DNA of 64,000 nt from the NCBI GenBank assembly GCA_963719165.1, contig CAVRAV010000001.1, positions 1,364,001 to 1,428,000 of the forward strand, written 5' to 3'. The DNA comes from JAOUEA01 sp963719165. GTDB taxonomy: Bacteria; Actinomycetota; UBA4738; HRBIN12. The notes below the pieces were generated by a model. That model had not been told where the DNA came from and ran no database searches. It saw only the letters and a list, made by a program, of their open reading frames with translations. The translations under genes were made by a program, and so were the position numbers. Positions 18,378 through 27,297 of this stretch are shown here, in pieces (positions within the stretch are counted from its first letter, which is position 1; every line of letters starts with the position of its first letter).

Positions 18378-19489
18378 GGTGTGGGAACGGCGGATGCGTC
18401 GTGGAAGTGGCCACCGCGCTCGGGGATGAACCGCCAGTCGTAGCCATCGCGGTGCAGTTGCAGCGTAAGGATCCCGAAGGTGTTGTCGTTGCTCGCCTCG
18501 CTGTTCGCGACGCGCCTCGAGCTCGGGAACTTCACATGGCTGGCGCCTCCGGTTCCCACGATGAACTCACGGATCCCGTTGGGCCTGCGCACGGCGTTCG
18601 GCGTCTGGCGAGCGAAGCGCTCGTACACGTGCTCGTGCGCATTCAGGACGACGTCGACGCCCCGTCGGTAGAGCAGCCGCCAGACGGCATCGTAGGTCGG
18701 ATCGCTTCCGTGCACGCCCGAGGAGAACCGCGGCCAATGCCAGAAGGCGAGCGTGCACCCGAAGGTTCGCTGGGGGTGGGCCGCGAGATCCGCCGCGAGC
18801 CAAGCGTACTGGCGCGTTCCAGGGGTGCAGCCCTTGGCCTTCGCGCAGTTGCCGTTGAGCGCGATGAAGTGCCAGCAGGCGCGACCGTTCCCAGGCCTGC
18901 AGCCCTGCGGAACGTTGAAGCTGTAGAAGGCCCCCGAGCCGGGGGTCGGTCCCGGATCCGGTCCTTTGAGGGCGGCGAAGTAGGCGAAGAACCCGTTGGC
19001 GCTCCCGGGTGGGTCCTGGCACCCCGTCGCCCCGGGGGCGCTCGCCGTGGTGCGGTAATCCTTGTCCCCCACCACGGGCTTCGTCACCGCGAACACCCGG
19101 CCCCACGTGGGCCGGTACGAGCGACGGAACGCGGACAGACCCCCGCACGTGTACTGCGTGTCGCCGAGCGCCAGCACCGTTCGGTATCGGGGGTGCGTTC
19201 CACGCAGCAGGAGGTTCGAAACCGCCTTCATGTGACAGCCCGTGGCCGATCCGCGTCCCCTGTTGAAGGCAGGGTTCGACGGATCGCAAGCGATGTTTCC
19301 CGCCGCCGCGATCACGGGATCGTTCCTGGACACGTGCACGTGGGGACGCTGGTCGAGGGGGCGCGAACCGCTCGCCCTTCCCGCGGGCGCCGCGCTCGTG
19401 ATGAGACCCACCATTGCGGCGAACGAAAGCAGGAGCGCGGCACCGCGTCCGGTGCGCCGTCGCGCGGTTGCTGCGCGAGTCGGCGACAT
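18368..19489 (-). CDS. Secreted metallophosphoesterase-like protein with altered metal motifs
   Basis: 373 aa with a signal peptide (basic start, hydrophobic 18-36). The fold is that of bacterial purple-acid-phosphatase-like enzymes, which normally show GDIACD, GDTQY, GNHE, WHHPRF and GHDHDYERF. Here these read GNIACD, GDTQYT, GDKDY, WHWPRF and AHEHVYERF. The first metal-bridging Asp is Asn, and both the Asn and His of GNHE are lost, so normal two-metal catalysis is doubtful. It could be a binding protein, or an enzyme with a changed site. A paralog with its own changes lies at 28696. It is co-transcribed with a sulfotransferase. Confidence 0.85.
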   Translation of the reverse strand: MSPTRAATARRRTGRGAALLLSFAAMVGLITSAAPAGRASGSRPLDQRPHVHVSRNDPVIAAAGNIACDPSNPAFNRGRGSATGCHMKAVSNLLLRGTHPRYRTVLALGDTQYTCGGLSAFRRSYRPTWGRVFAVTKPVVGDKDYRTTASAPGATGCQDPPGSANGFFAYFAALKGPDPGPTPGSGAFYSFNVPQGCRPGNGRACWHFIALNGNCAKAKGCTPGTRQYAWLAADLAAHPQRTFGCTLAFWHWPRFSSGVHGSDPTYDAVWRLLYRRGVDVVLNAHEHVYERFARQTPNAVRRPNGIREFIVGTGGASHVKFPSSRRVANSEASNDNTFGILTLQLHRDGYDWRFIPERGGHFHDASAVPTPCH

Positions 19490-19831
19490 GCCTACGGCGA
19501 TCGGGCGACGGCGGCGGTCGGACCGCCCACCGGCCGGACGAGGGTCGGGGCGCGGACGCGCGCTTTCGAGGTGGTCGCGGGGGGTCGAGATCCACCGAGA
19601 CTAGGGAGCCCCTTCTCGATGTGTCAAGGAGCGCCCGCGAGCTCCGACCTTCGGCCCCGGGAAGGACCCGTTGGCCCGTTGTCGGGTCGATCGACCGCGG
19701 CTAGCGTGGTCCCGTCGGGGCGACACGGCGACGTCGTGCGCCACGGAGAAGGGGCTCGGAGGACGCGTGGAACCGGCAGCGAGCAGCAGCGAACAACCGA
19801 GGCGTCGCGCCCGCTTCTGGGCGGGCGCTTG
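19490..19831. other. Divergent promoter region (342 bp)
   Basis: No gene is seen. It separates a leftward operon (metallophosphoesterase, sulfotransferase) from a rightward sulfotransferase. The right half carries a recognisable promoter at 19679-19707; about 120 nt of untranslated leader would follow. No promoter is obvious for the leftward side. Confidence 0.6.
19679..19707 (+). promoter_or_regulatory. Promoter with palindrome in the spacer
   Basis: TTGTCG at 19679-19684 and TAGCGT at 19702-19707 are 17 nt apart, a good sigma-70-class spacing. GGTCGATCGACC, a perfect 12-bp palindrome at 19685-19696, lies wholly in the spacer, where a bound protein would block or reshape the promoter. Promoter and operator roles are inferred. 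Confidence 0.45.
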
Positions 19832-20800
19832 ATGGCGACGCCGGCGACCGGAGCGTCCGCCGACACGAGCACGCTCCCGAACCTGGTCATCGCGGGCGTG
19901 GGCAAGGCCGGGACGACTTCGCTCTTCTGGTACCTCGCGCAGCACCCGGACGTGTGCGCGTCCGACGTGAAGGAGATCCAGTACTTCACGCCGCTCAGCG
20001 AGGGCGACGGGAACCTCCAGCCGCTGACTTCGTACGCGCGACATTTCCGCGGTTGGTCGGGCGAGCGCTACCGGCTGGAGGCGAGCCCGCAGTACTTCCA
20101 CGGCGGGCAGCCCATCGTGGATGCGATGCGTTCGACCCTGCGGGACCCGCGCGTCATCGTGATGCTTCGCGATCCCGTCGAGCGGCTTTGGTCGCAGTTC
20201 CGTTTCATGCGCAGCCGCCTCGCCGGCCTTCCCGATGCCATGACGTTCGAGGACTACGTGGAGGCCTGCCGCGACGTGCGCGAGCGGCGAGAACCCTTCT
20301 CCCAGGACAACCGTCTCTACTGGGCCGTCCAGGGCGGCTTCTACGACGAGTATCTCCAACCCTGGACCGAGGCGTTCGCCGACGATCTGCGCATCGTGTT
20401 CTTCGAGGACCTGGCCGCCGCCCCCGGGCCGACGACTGTCGAGACGTACGCCTGGCTCGGCCTGGACCCGCCCGCGGACGGTGCCATCTCCTACTCGGTG
20501 CAGAACCGCACGATCCGCTACCGGAGCAAGCTGATCCAGCGGGCGGCGCTCGCCGCGAACCGAGAGGGCCGCCTGGGAGACAAGCGGCGCCTGAAGGAGC
20601 CGCTGCGAAAGCTCTACTACGCCGTGAACCGCCGGCCCGAGGCCGAGCGCATGGCCCGGGACACACGGCGAGAGCTCGCGACGCTCTTCGCGCCCGGCAA
20701 CGCGGCCCTCGCCCGACGGTTGCGTTCCCTCGGCTACGAGCGGCCGCCCGCCTGGGTCGCCGACGCGCCGGCGACCGAGGGCTCGTTCGACCCGGACTGA
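19832..20800 (+). CDS. Sulfotransferase domain protein
   Basis: 322 aa. The 5'-phosphosulfate loop is VIAGVGKAGTTSLFWYL and the 3'-phosphate motif VIVMLRDPVERLWSQFRF, as in the heparan N-sulfotransferase-like family. The middle region SPQYFHGGQ resembles the conserved segment preceding the acceptor site. ATG 19832 is preferred; a much longer open frame upstream is antisense shadow of the phosphoesterase. The stop is 8 bp before the next gene, so the two probably form an operon. Confidence 0.9.
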   Translation: MATPATGASADTSTLPNLVIAGVGKAGTTSLFWYLAQHPDVCASDVKEIQYFTPLSEGDGNLQPLTSYARHFRGWSGERYRLEASPQYFHGGQPIVDAMRSTLRDPRVIVMLRDPVERLWSQFRFMRSRLAGLPDAMTFEDYVEACRDVRERREPFSQDNRLYWAVQGGFYDEYLQPWTEAFADDLRIVFFEDLAAAPGPTTVETYAWLGLDPPADGAISYSVQNRTIRYRSKLIQRAALAANREGRLGDKRRLKEPLRKLYYAVNRRPEAERMARDTRRELATLFAPGNAALARRLRSLGYERPPAWVADAPATEGSFDPD

Positions 20801-20808
20801 GCTGACCC

Positions 20809-21776
20809 ATGACGGCCGTCCCCCTCCCCCGCATCCTGTGCAGCTCCGTGGTCCGCTCCGTCCACCAGGGCGAAAGCCACGGCGGCGTCTACCTCGTCGA
20901 TCTCGAAGCGGGCACGTCCGAGCAGGTGCTCGACTGGAAGGACACCAACATCGACTGGGAGGGGCGAGGGGGGGACCGGGGGCTGCGGGGGATCGCCTTT
21001 CACGGAGGCTCGATCTACCTCGCGGCCAGCGACGAGATCTTCGTGTTCGACCGCTCGTTCAACCGGACCGGGTCGTTCCGCAACCCGTATCTGAGCATGT
21101 GCCACGAGATCTTCGTGCAGGACGACCGGCTGTACCTGGCGTCTACCGGATTCGACGCGGTCCTCGAGTACGACCTGTCTGAGGGGGCGTTCACGCACGG
21201 ATGGAGCCTGCGCTACGCGAAAGCGTGGAAGCTTCGCCGCACCTTGAAGCTCAAGATCCCGCCCGCGCTCAAGACGTTCGACCCCAACGGCCCGGCGGGC
21301 CCGCCCGCGGAGACACGAGTCACGTGAACCACGTATGGGTCCAGGAGGGCGCGTTGCTCGCGAGCGGCACGAAGCTCTCGGGCCTGTGGCAGGTGAACGG
21401 TGCCGGACTGAAGCGCTACGCGACGGTCCCGTTCGGCACCCACAACGCGCGACCATTCCGCGACGGCGTGCTCTTCAACCACACGAAGACCGACCGCATC
21501 GCGTACGGCTCGCTGGGGGGCGAAGTCCTGGCCTCGGTGTCGATGCCTACGTACGACAAGGGTCGACTCGAGCACGCCGATCTTCCGGAGGACCTCGCCC
21601 GGGCGACGTTCGGCCGCGGCCTCACGGTCCTCGCGGACGGCCGCGTCGTGGGAGGGTCGTCCCCCGCCACGATCAGCGTGTACGACCTCGATGCCGGCGT
21701 CCGTGAGACCTCCGTGAACATCACGATGGATGTGCGGAACGCGGTGCACGGCCTCGAGGTCTGGCCGTTCGACTAA
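20809..21776 (+). CDS. Beta-propeller-like protein, one frameshift, unknown function
   Basis: About 322 aa when two frames are joined near 21306. The first frame (MTAVPLPRILCSS to FDPNGPAGPPA) and second frame (GDTSHVNHVWVQEG to HGLEVWPF) together give repeated short strands such as GGVYLVDLEAG, GSIYLAASDEIFVFD and RLYLASTGFDAVLEYD, the rhythm of a six- or seven-bladed propeller. A conserved-looking MCHEIF segment lies at about 100. It resembles DUF4915/TIGR03032-like proteins found next to sulfotransferases and glycosyltransferases, but I cannot confirm the family. No signal peptide. One base is missing at the junction, probably an assembly indel. Confidence 0.68.
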
Positions 21777-21824
21777 GGGGCATGGTCTCGGTGCACGTGC
21801 AGGGCGGGATCTTTGCGCGTCTGC

Positions 21825-22751
21825 CTACCAGTCGTCGGCGGTGTAGAACGCCGCGGCGACGTCCGCCGTCGCCGTGCGGATCCGCGCGACCTCCTCGGAC
21901 GTGAGGCGCGTCTTCCACGCGGTGATGGACCGGGCGCTGTCGCGCCGATGCGAGGCAGCGTCGGTGGTCTCCTCGGGGTTGTCCACGCCGCTGTGCTCCT
22001 CGATCGTGCGTTGCACCGAGGGCGTCCAGCTGAAACCGAAGCGCTCGTACAGGGCGCGGAACGCGCGGACCGGCTCGCGCGAGAGATCCTCGTGGCGCAG
22101 GAAGGTCCAGGTCGGTCGCTCGTCGCGGAACCGACGGATCTGCATGTGGATGAGGTTCCACAACAGGATCGCCTGATCGATCAGGGGCTGCTCCACGTCG
22201 GCGAAGCGTCGGATCTCCTCCTCGTAGGCGCCGAGCTGGTCGCGCATCATCAGCGGCTGACGCAGGAAATGGTCGAAGGGATGGTCCCAACCCTGCCGCA
22301 CGATGCTGCGCACGAAGGCTGCGGGGTGGCGGATGAGCACGACCACGTCCATCTCGAACGTGTCGGCGAGCCAACCCGCCGAGAAGACGGCGATGGGGTC
22401 CTTGAACAGGGGCAGAGCGTGTCGTCGACGATGCTCCTCCGTGGTCCACCAGTCGCGAGCGAATCGAGCGGCATCCTTCGGTGAACGCAACGAGCGCAGT
22501 TCGGCGCCCGGCCGGTAGCGGAAGGCGAGCGTATCGGCCACCGGGCCGCGGAAGGCGCCCTCGTTCTCCTTGCACACGTAGGGGAACCAGTAGCGGAAGG
22601 GTGCGTTGCAGATGCCGGGTCGCGCTCGCAAGCTGAACGGCTCCCACAGGTACGCCAGCCGTGGGCGGGGGGTGGCCGCAAGCATCTCACCGACCCAGCC
22701 CGTGCCCGATCGGTGCGAACCCGTCACGAGCAAGGGCCGAGAAGCGTCCAC
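21825..22751 (-). CDS. Sulfotransferase family protein
   Basis: 308 aa. The PAPS-binding loop is VTGSHRSGTGWVGEML and the 3'-phosphate site VVVLIRHPAAFVRSIV. Further conserved points are the LWEPFSL segment after the first helix and the FLRHEDLSREP near residue 225, seen in bacterial Sulfotransfer_3-type enzymes. The start is GTG 22751 with a TAGCCT box 6 nt upstream and no Shine-Dalgarno sequence. It is convergent with the propeller gene. It differs in motif sequence from the other three sulfotransferases here, so they are likely to modify different positions or acceptors. Confidence 0.88.
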   Translation of the reverse strand: MDASRPLLVTGSHRSGTGWVGEMLAATPRPRLAYLWEPFSLRARPGICNAPFRYWFPYVCKENEGAFRGPVADTLAFRYRPGAELRSLRSPKDAARFARDWWTTEEHRRRHALPLFKDPIAVFSAGWLADTFEMDVVVLIRHPAAFVRSIVRQGWDHPFDHFLRQPLMMRDQLGAYEEEIRRFADVEQPLIDQAILLWNLIHMQIRRFRDERPTWTFLRHEDLSREPVRAFRALYERFGFSWTPSVQRTIEEHSGVDNPEETTDAASHRRDSARSITAWKTRLTSEEVARIRTATADVAAAFYTADDW

Positions 22752-22757
22752 CGCCTC

Positions 22758-22763
22758 AGGCTA
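22758..22763 (-). promoter_or_regulatory. -10 box TAGCCT, leaderless spacing
   Basis: TAGCCT on the minus strand lies 6 nt before the GTG start of the sulfotransferase at 22751. No -35 match and no ribosome site are seen. Confidence 0.42.
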
Positions 22764-22959
22764 CCCGCCGAGGCCCGATACCCCGCAGGGCCGTCGATGT
22801 CCGTGCGTTCGATATCGGGCGAAGGGCGTACGGTGCGTGGCCGTTCGACCCGTGGTGAGACCCAGGCGGCCGATGGTACCGTGGGTCAGCCGAGGTACAG
22901 CTATCGGCGCACCGGCATGGGCCGCGCCGAACGCGGCGACAACGAGGAGGTTACGCTCG

Positions 22960-24291
22960 ATGCACATCCCCCGACGCTTGACTCGCGGCCTGGTGGTCGT
23001 AGCCATGATCGCGAGCGGGCTCGCGCTTCTGCCTGCTTCACCCGCGCTCGCCTTGTCGAACAACCCCGACACCACCTGGATGACCAACGGCTCGGTGTGG
23101 GCGACCGCCCAGTACGGCAACGTCCTGTTCATCGGCGGCAAGTTCACGCAGGTGCGCAGCGCACCGGCGGGTACCTCCGGCGCCACGAAGATCGCCGTCA
23201 ACAACCTGGCGGCCATCGACATGACGACGGGCCAGGGCATCGCGTCCTTCCACCCCAACGTGGCCGGCTCAGGTCAGCAGACGGCGCAGATCCACGCGCT
23301 CGCCGTCGCGGGCAACACGCTCTACGTGGGTGGGCAATTCAGCTCGATCGACGGCTCGTCCCACTACAACCTCGGCGCGATCGACCTGGACACCTCCCCG
23401 CTGACAGGAACGGTCGATGACTCGTTCGCCGCGGAGGTTGGGGTGCCCGGCGCCTCGAACGAGAACAAGACCTTCGTGTACGAGATCCTCCCCGGCGCCG
23501 GCGGTCTCTACATCGGTGGGGTCTTCACCAAGGTGGACGGCCTGGGCAGGAGCAAGGCCGCGAAGGTTACGTTCGGGGGCGCCATCGTCAAGACCTGGAA
23601 GGTCCTGAGCGTCAACGGCGCAATCCGGGACATGGCGTTCTCGAATGACGGTCAGACGATCTTCATCGCCGGCGCGTTCAGCAAGATCAACAAGGTCGCG
23701 CATCAGAGCATCGCCCGGGTCCTCACGTCGACCGGGAAGGATGACACCTGGAACGTCTCGGGCGTGATCGTCGACAACGGTCCCACCCACTACGGCATGA
23801 GCTGCTGGAGCATCGCCGTCACGCAGACGCGGGTGTTCGCCGGCTGCGGACGCGGGGCCAACTACGCGGCGGCGTTCCGCCTGGACAACGGGGACACGGG
23901 GAACCGGACCTGGTCCTTCGGCACCGTCGGCAACGTGCAGTCCATCGCGCTGACGTCCGACCAGCAGAGCCTCGTCATCGGCGGGCACTTCGGCACGTTC
24001 CTCACGCAACAGGTCTGCGGCAACAAGTACCTGAAGAACCTCGGGATCTTGAACAACATCTACGGCACGAGCACCCCGAGCCTGGACTGCAGCTTCCTGC
24101 CACAGTTCAAGGGGCCGAACCCCTTCGGCGGCGTGTGGGAGATCCAGGTCACGTCCAGCGCGATCTGGGCCGGCGGCGAGTTCCACGACGTCAACTGCGA
24201 CCCCTCGCGTTCGGACACCGGCGGCGGGCCCGGCAAGTGGACCTGCACGAACGGTCGCGGCCAGCAAAGCATCGCCCGGTTCACCCTCTAG
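22960..24291 (+). CDS. Secreted delta-60/kelch-like beta-propeller protein
   Basis: 443 aa. A signal peptide with cleavage after LPASPALA near residue 32 is followed by repeated blades with the delta-60 pattern: VLFIGGKFTQV, LYVGGQFSSIDG, LYIGGVFTKVDG, IFIAGAFSKINK and LVIGGHFGTF. Four or more Cys in the last 150 residues (GMSCWS, FAGCGRG, QQVCGNK, LDCSF) suggest extracellular disulfides. The ribosome site GAGGAGG lies 9 nt before ATG 22960. Binding partner unknown; such propellers usually bind surface polymers or proteins. Confidence 0.85.
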   Translation: MHIPRRLTRGLVVVAMIASGLALLPASPALALSNNPDTTWMTNGSVWATAQYGNVLFIGGKFTQVRSAPAGTSGATKIAVNNLAAIDMTTGQGIASFHPNVAGSGQQTAQIHALAVAGNTLYVGGQFSSIDGSSHYNLGAIDLDTSPLTGTVDDSFAAEVGVPGASNENKTFVYEILPGAGGLYIGGVFTKVDGLGRSKAAKVTFGGAIVKTWKVLSVNGAIRDMAFSNDGQTIFIAGAFSKINKVAHQSIARVLTSTGKDDTWNVSGVIVDNGPTHYGMSCWSIAVTQTRVFAGCGRGANYAAAFRLDNGDTGNRTWSFGTVGNVQSIALTSDQQSLVIGGHFGTFLTQQVCGNKYLKNLGILNNIYGTSTPSLDCSFLPQFKGPNPFGGVWEIQVTSSAIWAGGEFHDVNCDPSRSDTGGGPGKWTCTNGRGQQSIARFTL

Positions 24292-24293
24292 GG

Positions 24294-25154
24294 GTGAACC
24301 GGGGCGGCGCTCCATCGACACGATCGAGGCCGAGGCGCATCGAGGGTTCAAACGACTCGGGGGTCACCACCTTCGGCATCGTCACCCCGACGCTGAACGC
24401 CGAGCGCTACCTCGAGGACACCCTACGGTCGATCTGGGGACAGGCCTCCGACGCGATGCGCATCGACCACGTCCTGGTGGACGGCGGCTCGAAGGACGCG
24501 ACGCTGGAGATCGCTCGGCGGCACCCGACCCGGATCGTCGTGAACACCGACGATCGGGGGATGTACGACGCCGTGAACCGCGGGCTCGCGATGGTCGAAG
24601 GCGACATCGTGGGCTACCTCAACGCCGACGACGAGCTCCCCCCCGGAACGCTCGCGCGCGTTGCGAAGGCGTTCCGGGCGCAGCCGGACGCCCGATGGCT
24701 CATGGGCACCCGGGAGTTCATCGACGGCGAGGGGACTGCCTTCGCGTGGATGACCCCGGTGCCGTTCACGCTGGAGGAGTACCTGGGCCTCGGCTGGTCG
24801 TGCGTGCCTCAAGAGACCGTGTGGATGCGCCGCTCCTTCCGGGAGCAGGTGGGCCCCTTCGACACCACATTCCGCAACACCGGGGACTACGACATGTACG
24901 CCCGCTGCCGAGCCGTGGCGCGCCCCCTGATCCTCAAGGACGTGATCGGACGCTTCCGCCTGCACGGCGATCAGTTGTCCTTCAACCCCGGCGTGATGGC
25001 CGCTGAGAGCCGCCGCGTGCAGGAGAAGAACGGAACCGTGTCTCGCGCGGGCTGGGTCCGAGGCAAATACCTGAGCCTGCGTCTCAACGCGCGCAACCCG
25101 AGATGGCTCCTGGCCAAGAAGACCGGCAAGATCCGCTTCACGCCGCAGTCCTGA
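24294..25154 (+). CDS. Glycosyltransferase family 2
   Basis: 286 aa inverting GT-A enzyme. The nucleotide-sugar domain has IVTPTLNAERYLEDTLRSI, LVDGGSKDAT and the metal-binding NADDE. The acceptor side includes ETVWMRRSFREQVGPFD and TGDYDMYARC. It resembles WcaA-type transferases of exopolysaccharide loci. GTG 24294, two bases after the previous stop, is the only usable start upstream of the conserved domain; it overlaps a poor AGGGG site, so translation may be coupled. Confidence 0.88.
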   Translation: MNRGGAPSTRSRPRRIEGSNDSGVTTFGIVTPTLNAERYLEDTLRSIWGQASDAMRIDHVLVDGGSKDATLEIARRHPTRIVVNTDDRGMYDAVNRGLAMVEGDIVGYLNADDELPPGTLARVAKAFRAQPDARWLMGTREFIDGEGTAFAWMTPVPFTLEEYLGLGWSCVPQETVWMRRSFREQVGPFDTTFRNTGDYDMYARCRAVARPLILKDVIGRFRLHGDQLSFNPGVMAAESRRVQEKNGTVSRAGWVRGKYLSLRLNARNPRWLLAKKTGKIRFTPQS

Positions 25155-25240
25155 GGCGCCGCCCGGCGTCGACGGCGGCATCGCCGGCGCCCGTATCATC
25201 GAACCGGCCGAGGAACGGATCGACGAAGAGGAGCTGCTCA

Positions 25241-26359
25241 GTGCGGATCGGGGTCGACGCCAGCTTCATCGACCCGGGTCGCGTGGGCGGCGCCGAGCAC
25301 ATGCTCACGAACCTCGTGCAGGGGCTGGGCGAGACGGCCAGGGGCGACGATGAAGTGACGGTTTTCACCGAGCACCCGTGGGCGGCGCCCGACCCGGTGC
25401 GCTTCCGCCATCCGCGGGGTCGCGGCGATCGGTTCCGCCGGATCACACGAACCGTGCGTCCGGAGCTCAAGCGATTCGACGCCTTCCTGTTCGCGAACTA
25501 CTTCACACCGCCCTTCCCGCGAACGACCGGCAGGCCGCGGTTCGTGACCGTCATCCACGATCTCCAGTACCGGCATTTCCCGGAGAATTTCAGCCGGCGC
25601 AAACGGGCCTGGCTGCGGGCGGCGCACGAGGCCACGCTGCGCCTCGCGGACGAGACGGTCGCCATCTCCCACGACGTGCGGCGCGACGTGCTCGCGAGCT
25701 ACGGGACGCGTTGGGCGGACCGCGTGCGGACGATCCACAATCCCGTTTCCTGGACGCGCTTCGACGGCGACGCGCCGGCGCCCGTCGAGGAACCGTATGT
25801 GCTCGCCGTGGCCGCTCAGTATCCCCACAAGAACCTCGAGACCCTCGTGCGGGCCTTCGGGGCGTTGCGGCGGGAGGGCCGTCACCTCGATGCACGCCTG
25901 GTGCTCGCCGGGCAGCTCGGTCACAACCTGAGCGGGGTGGCGTGGACCCGGTCGCTCGACGACGTGATCGCATCCGAGGACCTCGGCGCCACCGTCCACG
26001 TGACGGGGTACCTCGGCGACGAGCAGCTCGGGGCCGCGTACCGCCGCGCATGCGTGTTCGCGTTCCCCTCGCTGTTCGAGGGGTTCGCGTTGCCCGTGGT
26101 GGAGGCCTTGGGCTTCGGCTTGCCCGTGCTCACGACGCGCAGCACCGCGATCCCCGAGGTGACGATGGGCCTCGGCACCTACCTCGACGATCCGCTGGAT
26201 GTCCGGGCCATGGCCGACCGGATCGGATCGATGCTGGACGATCCGACGTCGTTCGAACCATCGGCCCTTGACGTCGAGCGTGTCCGTGCGGCGTACGCGC
26301 CCGCGACGATCGCGATGCGGTACCGGGACGTCCTGCGGGGCGACGAGGCTGCGGCGTGA
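25241..26359 (+). CDS. Glycosyltransferase family 4 (GT-B fold)
   Basis: 372 aa retaining transferase. N-terminal Rossmann domain: IGVDASFIDPGRVGGAEHML and VIHDLQYRHFP. C-terminal nucleotide-sugar domain: VLAVAAQYPHKNLETLVRAF, GYLGDEQLGAAYRRA and the E-x7-E signature FPSLFEGFALPVVEALGFG. Mannosyltransferase-like specificity is usual for this subgroup but cannot be assigned. GTG 25241 follows AGAGGAG; a TATCAT box at 25193-25198 may be its promoter. The stop overlaps the next start (GTGA). Confidence 0.92.
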   Translation: MRIGVDASFIDPGRVGGAEHMLTNLVQGLGETARGDDEVTVFTEHPWAAPDPVRFRHPRGRGDRFRRITRTVRPELKRFDAFLFANYFTPPFPRTTGRPRFVTVIHDLQYRHFPENFSRRKRAWLRAAHEATLRLADETVAISHDVRRDVLASYGTRWADRVRTIHNPVSWTRFDGDAPAPVEEPYVLAVAAQYPHKNLETLVRAFGALRREGRHLDARLVLAGQLGHNLSGVAWTRSLDDVIASEDLGATVHVTGYLGDEQLGAAYRRACVFAFPSLFEGFALPVVEALGFGLPVLTTRSTAIPEVTMGLGTYLDDPLDVRAMADRIGSMLDDPTSFEPSALDVERVRAAYAPATIAMRYRDVLRGDEAAA

Positions 26360-27297
26360 TCCAGCCCGTCTTCGTCCTCTCGCTGCCCCGATCGGGCTCG
26401 ACGCTCGTGCAGCGCGTCCTGGGCGCGCACCCCCGGATCGGCACCGCGGCCGAGCCGTGGCTCCTGCTCCCCCACGCGTACGCGCTGCGCGAGCGAGGGG
26501 TGGCCGCCGAATACACGCAGCCGGTCGCCGCGCGCGCGATCCGCGAGTTCGTTACCGGCCTCCCCGGTGGCGAGGACACCTATTGGGCGGCGTTGCGCGC
26601 GTTCGCGCTGGACCTCTACGAGGGAGCGGCCGGACCCGGCGCCACGCACTTCTTGGACAAGACGCCGCGCTACCACTTCATCACACCCGAGCTGTTCCGG
26701 ATGTTCCCCGACGCGAAGGTCATCTTCCTGTGGCGGAACCCGCTGGCCGTGGTGGCGTCGATCGTGGATACCTGGTGCAAGGGCGCCTGGAACGTAGACC
26801 GGTGGCAGGGAGACCTGGATGGGATCGAACGGCTCGTGGCGGCTCGCGAGGAGCACGCCGACCGCTCGCTCGCGGTGAATTTCGAGTCGTTGGTCGGGGA
26901 GCCGCACACCGCATGGCCCCGGATCTTCGACTACCTCGAGCTGCCGTTCGATCCGGAGCTGCTCAACGCCTTCTCCGGCGTGCACCTCGCGGGATCGATG
27001 GGCGACCCCACCGGGGTGCAGCGCTATCGAGAGCTCAGCACCGAACCCTTGGACAAGTGGAAGGCGACGCTGGGCCACCCGTGGCGGAAGCGGTGGTGTC
27101 GCGCCTACCTCGATCGGATCGGACCCGAACGCCTCGCCGCTATGGGGTATGACGCCGACGAGCTCCGGGGGCAGCTGGATGACCTGCCGTCCACACCACG
27201 CAGGGCGGTGTCCGACGTGGTGCACGGCACCTACTGGACGTGGGCACAGCGACGCAAGCGCACCGCGTTCAAACGTATGGCGCCGCGGGTTCGCTGA
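26356..27297 (+). CDS. Sulfotransferase family protein
   Basis: 313 aa. The PAPS loop is VFVLSLPRSGSTLVQRVLGAHP and the 3'-phosphate site VIFLWRNPLAVVASIV. FLDKTPRYHF is the conserved acceptor-side segment of Sulfotransfer_3 proteins, and VNFESLVGEP closes the fold. GTG start overlaps the glycosyltransferase stop by 4 nt, so sulfation and glycosylation are translated together; the same glycan is a reasonable acceptor. The 3' end overlaps the convergent polymerase gene by 29 bp. Confidence 0.9.
   Translation: MIQPVFVLSLPRSGSTLVQRVLGAHPRIGTAAEPWLLLPHAYALRERGVAAEYTQPVAARAIREFVTGLPGGEDTYWAALRAFALDLYEGAAGPGATHFLDKTPRYHFITPELFRMFPDAKVIFLWRNPLAVVASIVDTWCKGAWNVDRWQGDLDGIERLVAAREEHADRSLAVNFESLVGEPHTAWPRIFDYLELPFDPELLNAFSGVHLAGSMGDPTGVQRYRELSTEPLDKWKATLGHPWRKRWCRAYLDRIGPERLAAMGYDADELRGQLDDLPSTPRRAVSDVVHGTYWTWAQRRKRTAFKRMAPRVR

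Noticed and set aside
18371..20800. 809-codon open frame on the plus strand
   Set aside because: Only the last 322 codons (from 19832) encode a sulfotransferase; the rest is antisense to the phosphoesterase gene and has shadow composition.
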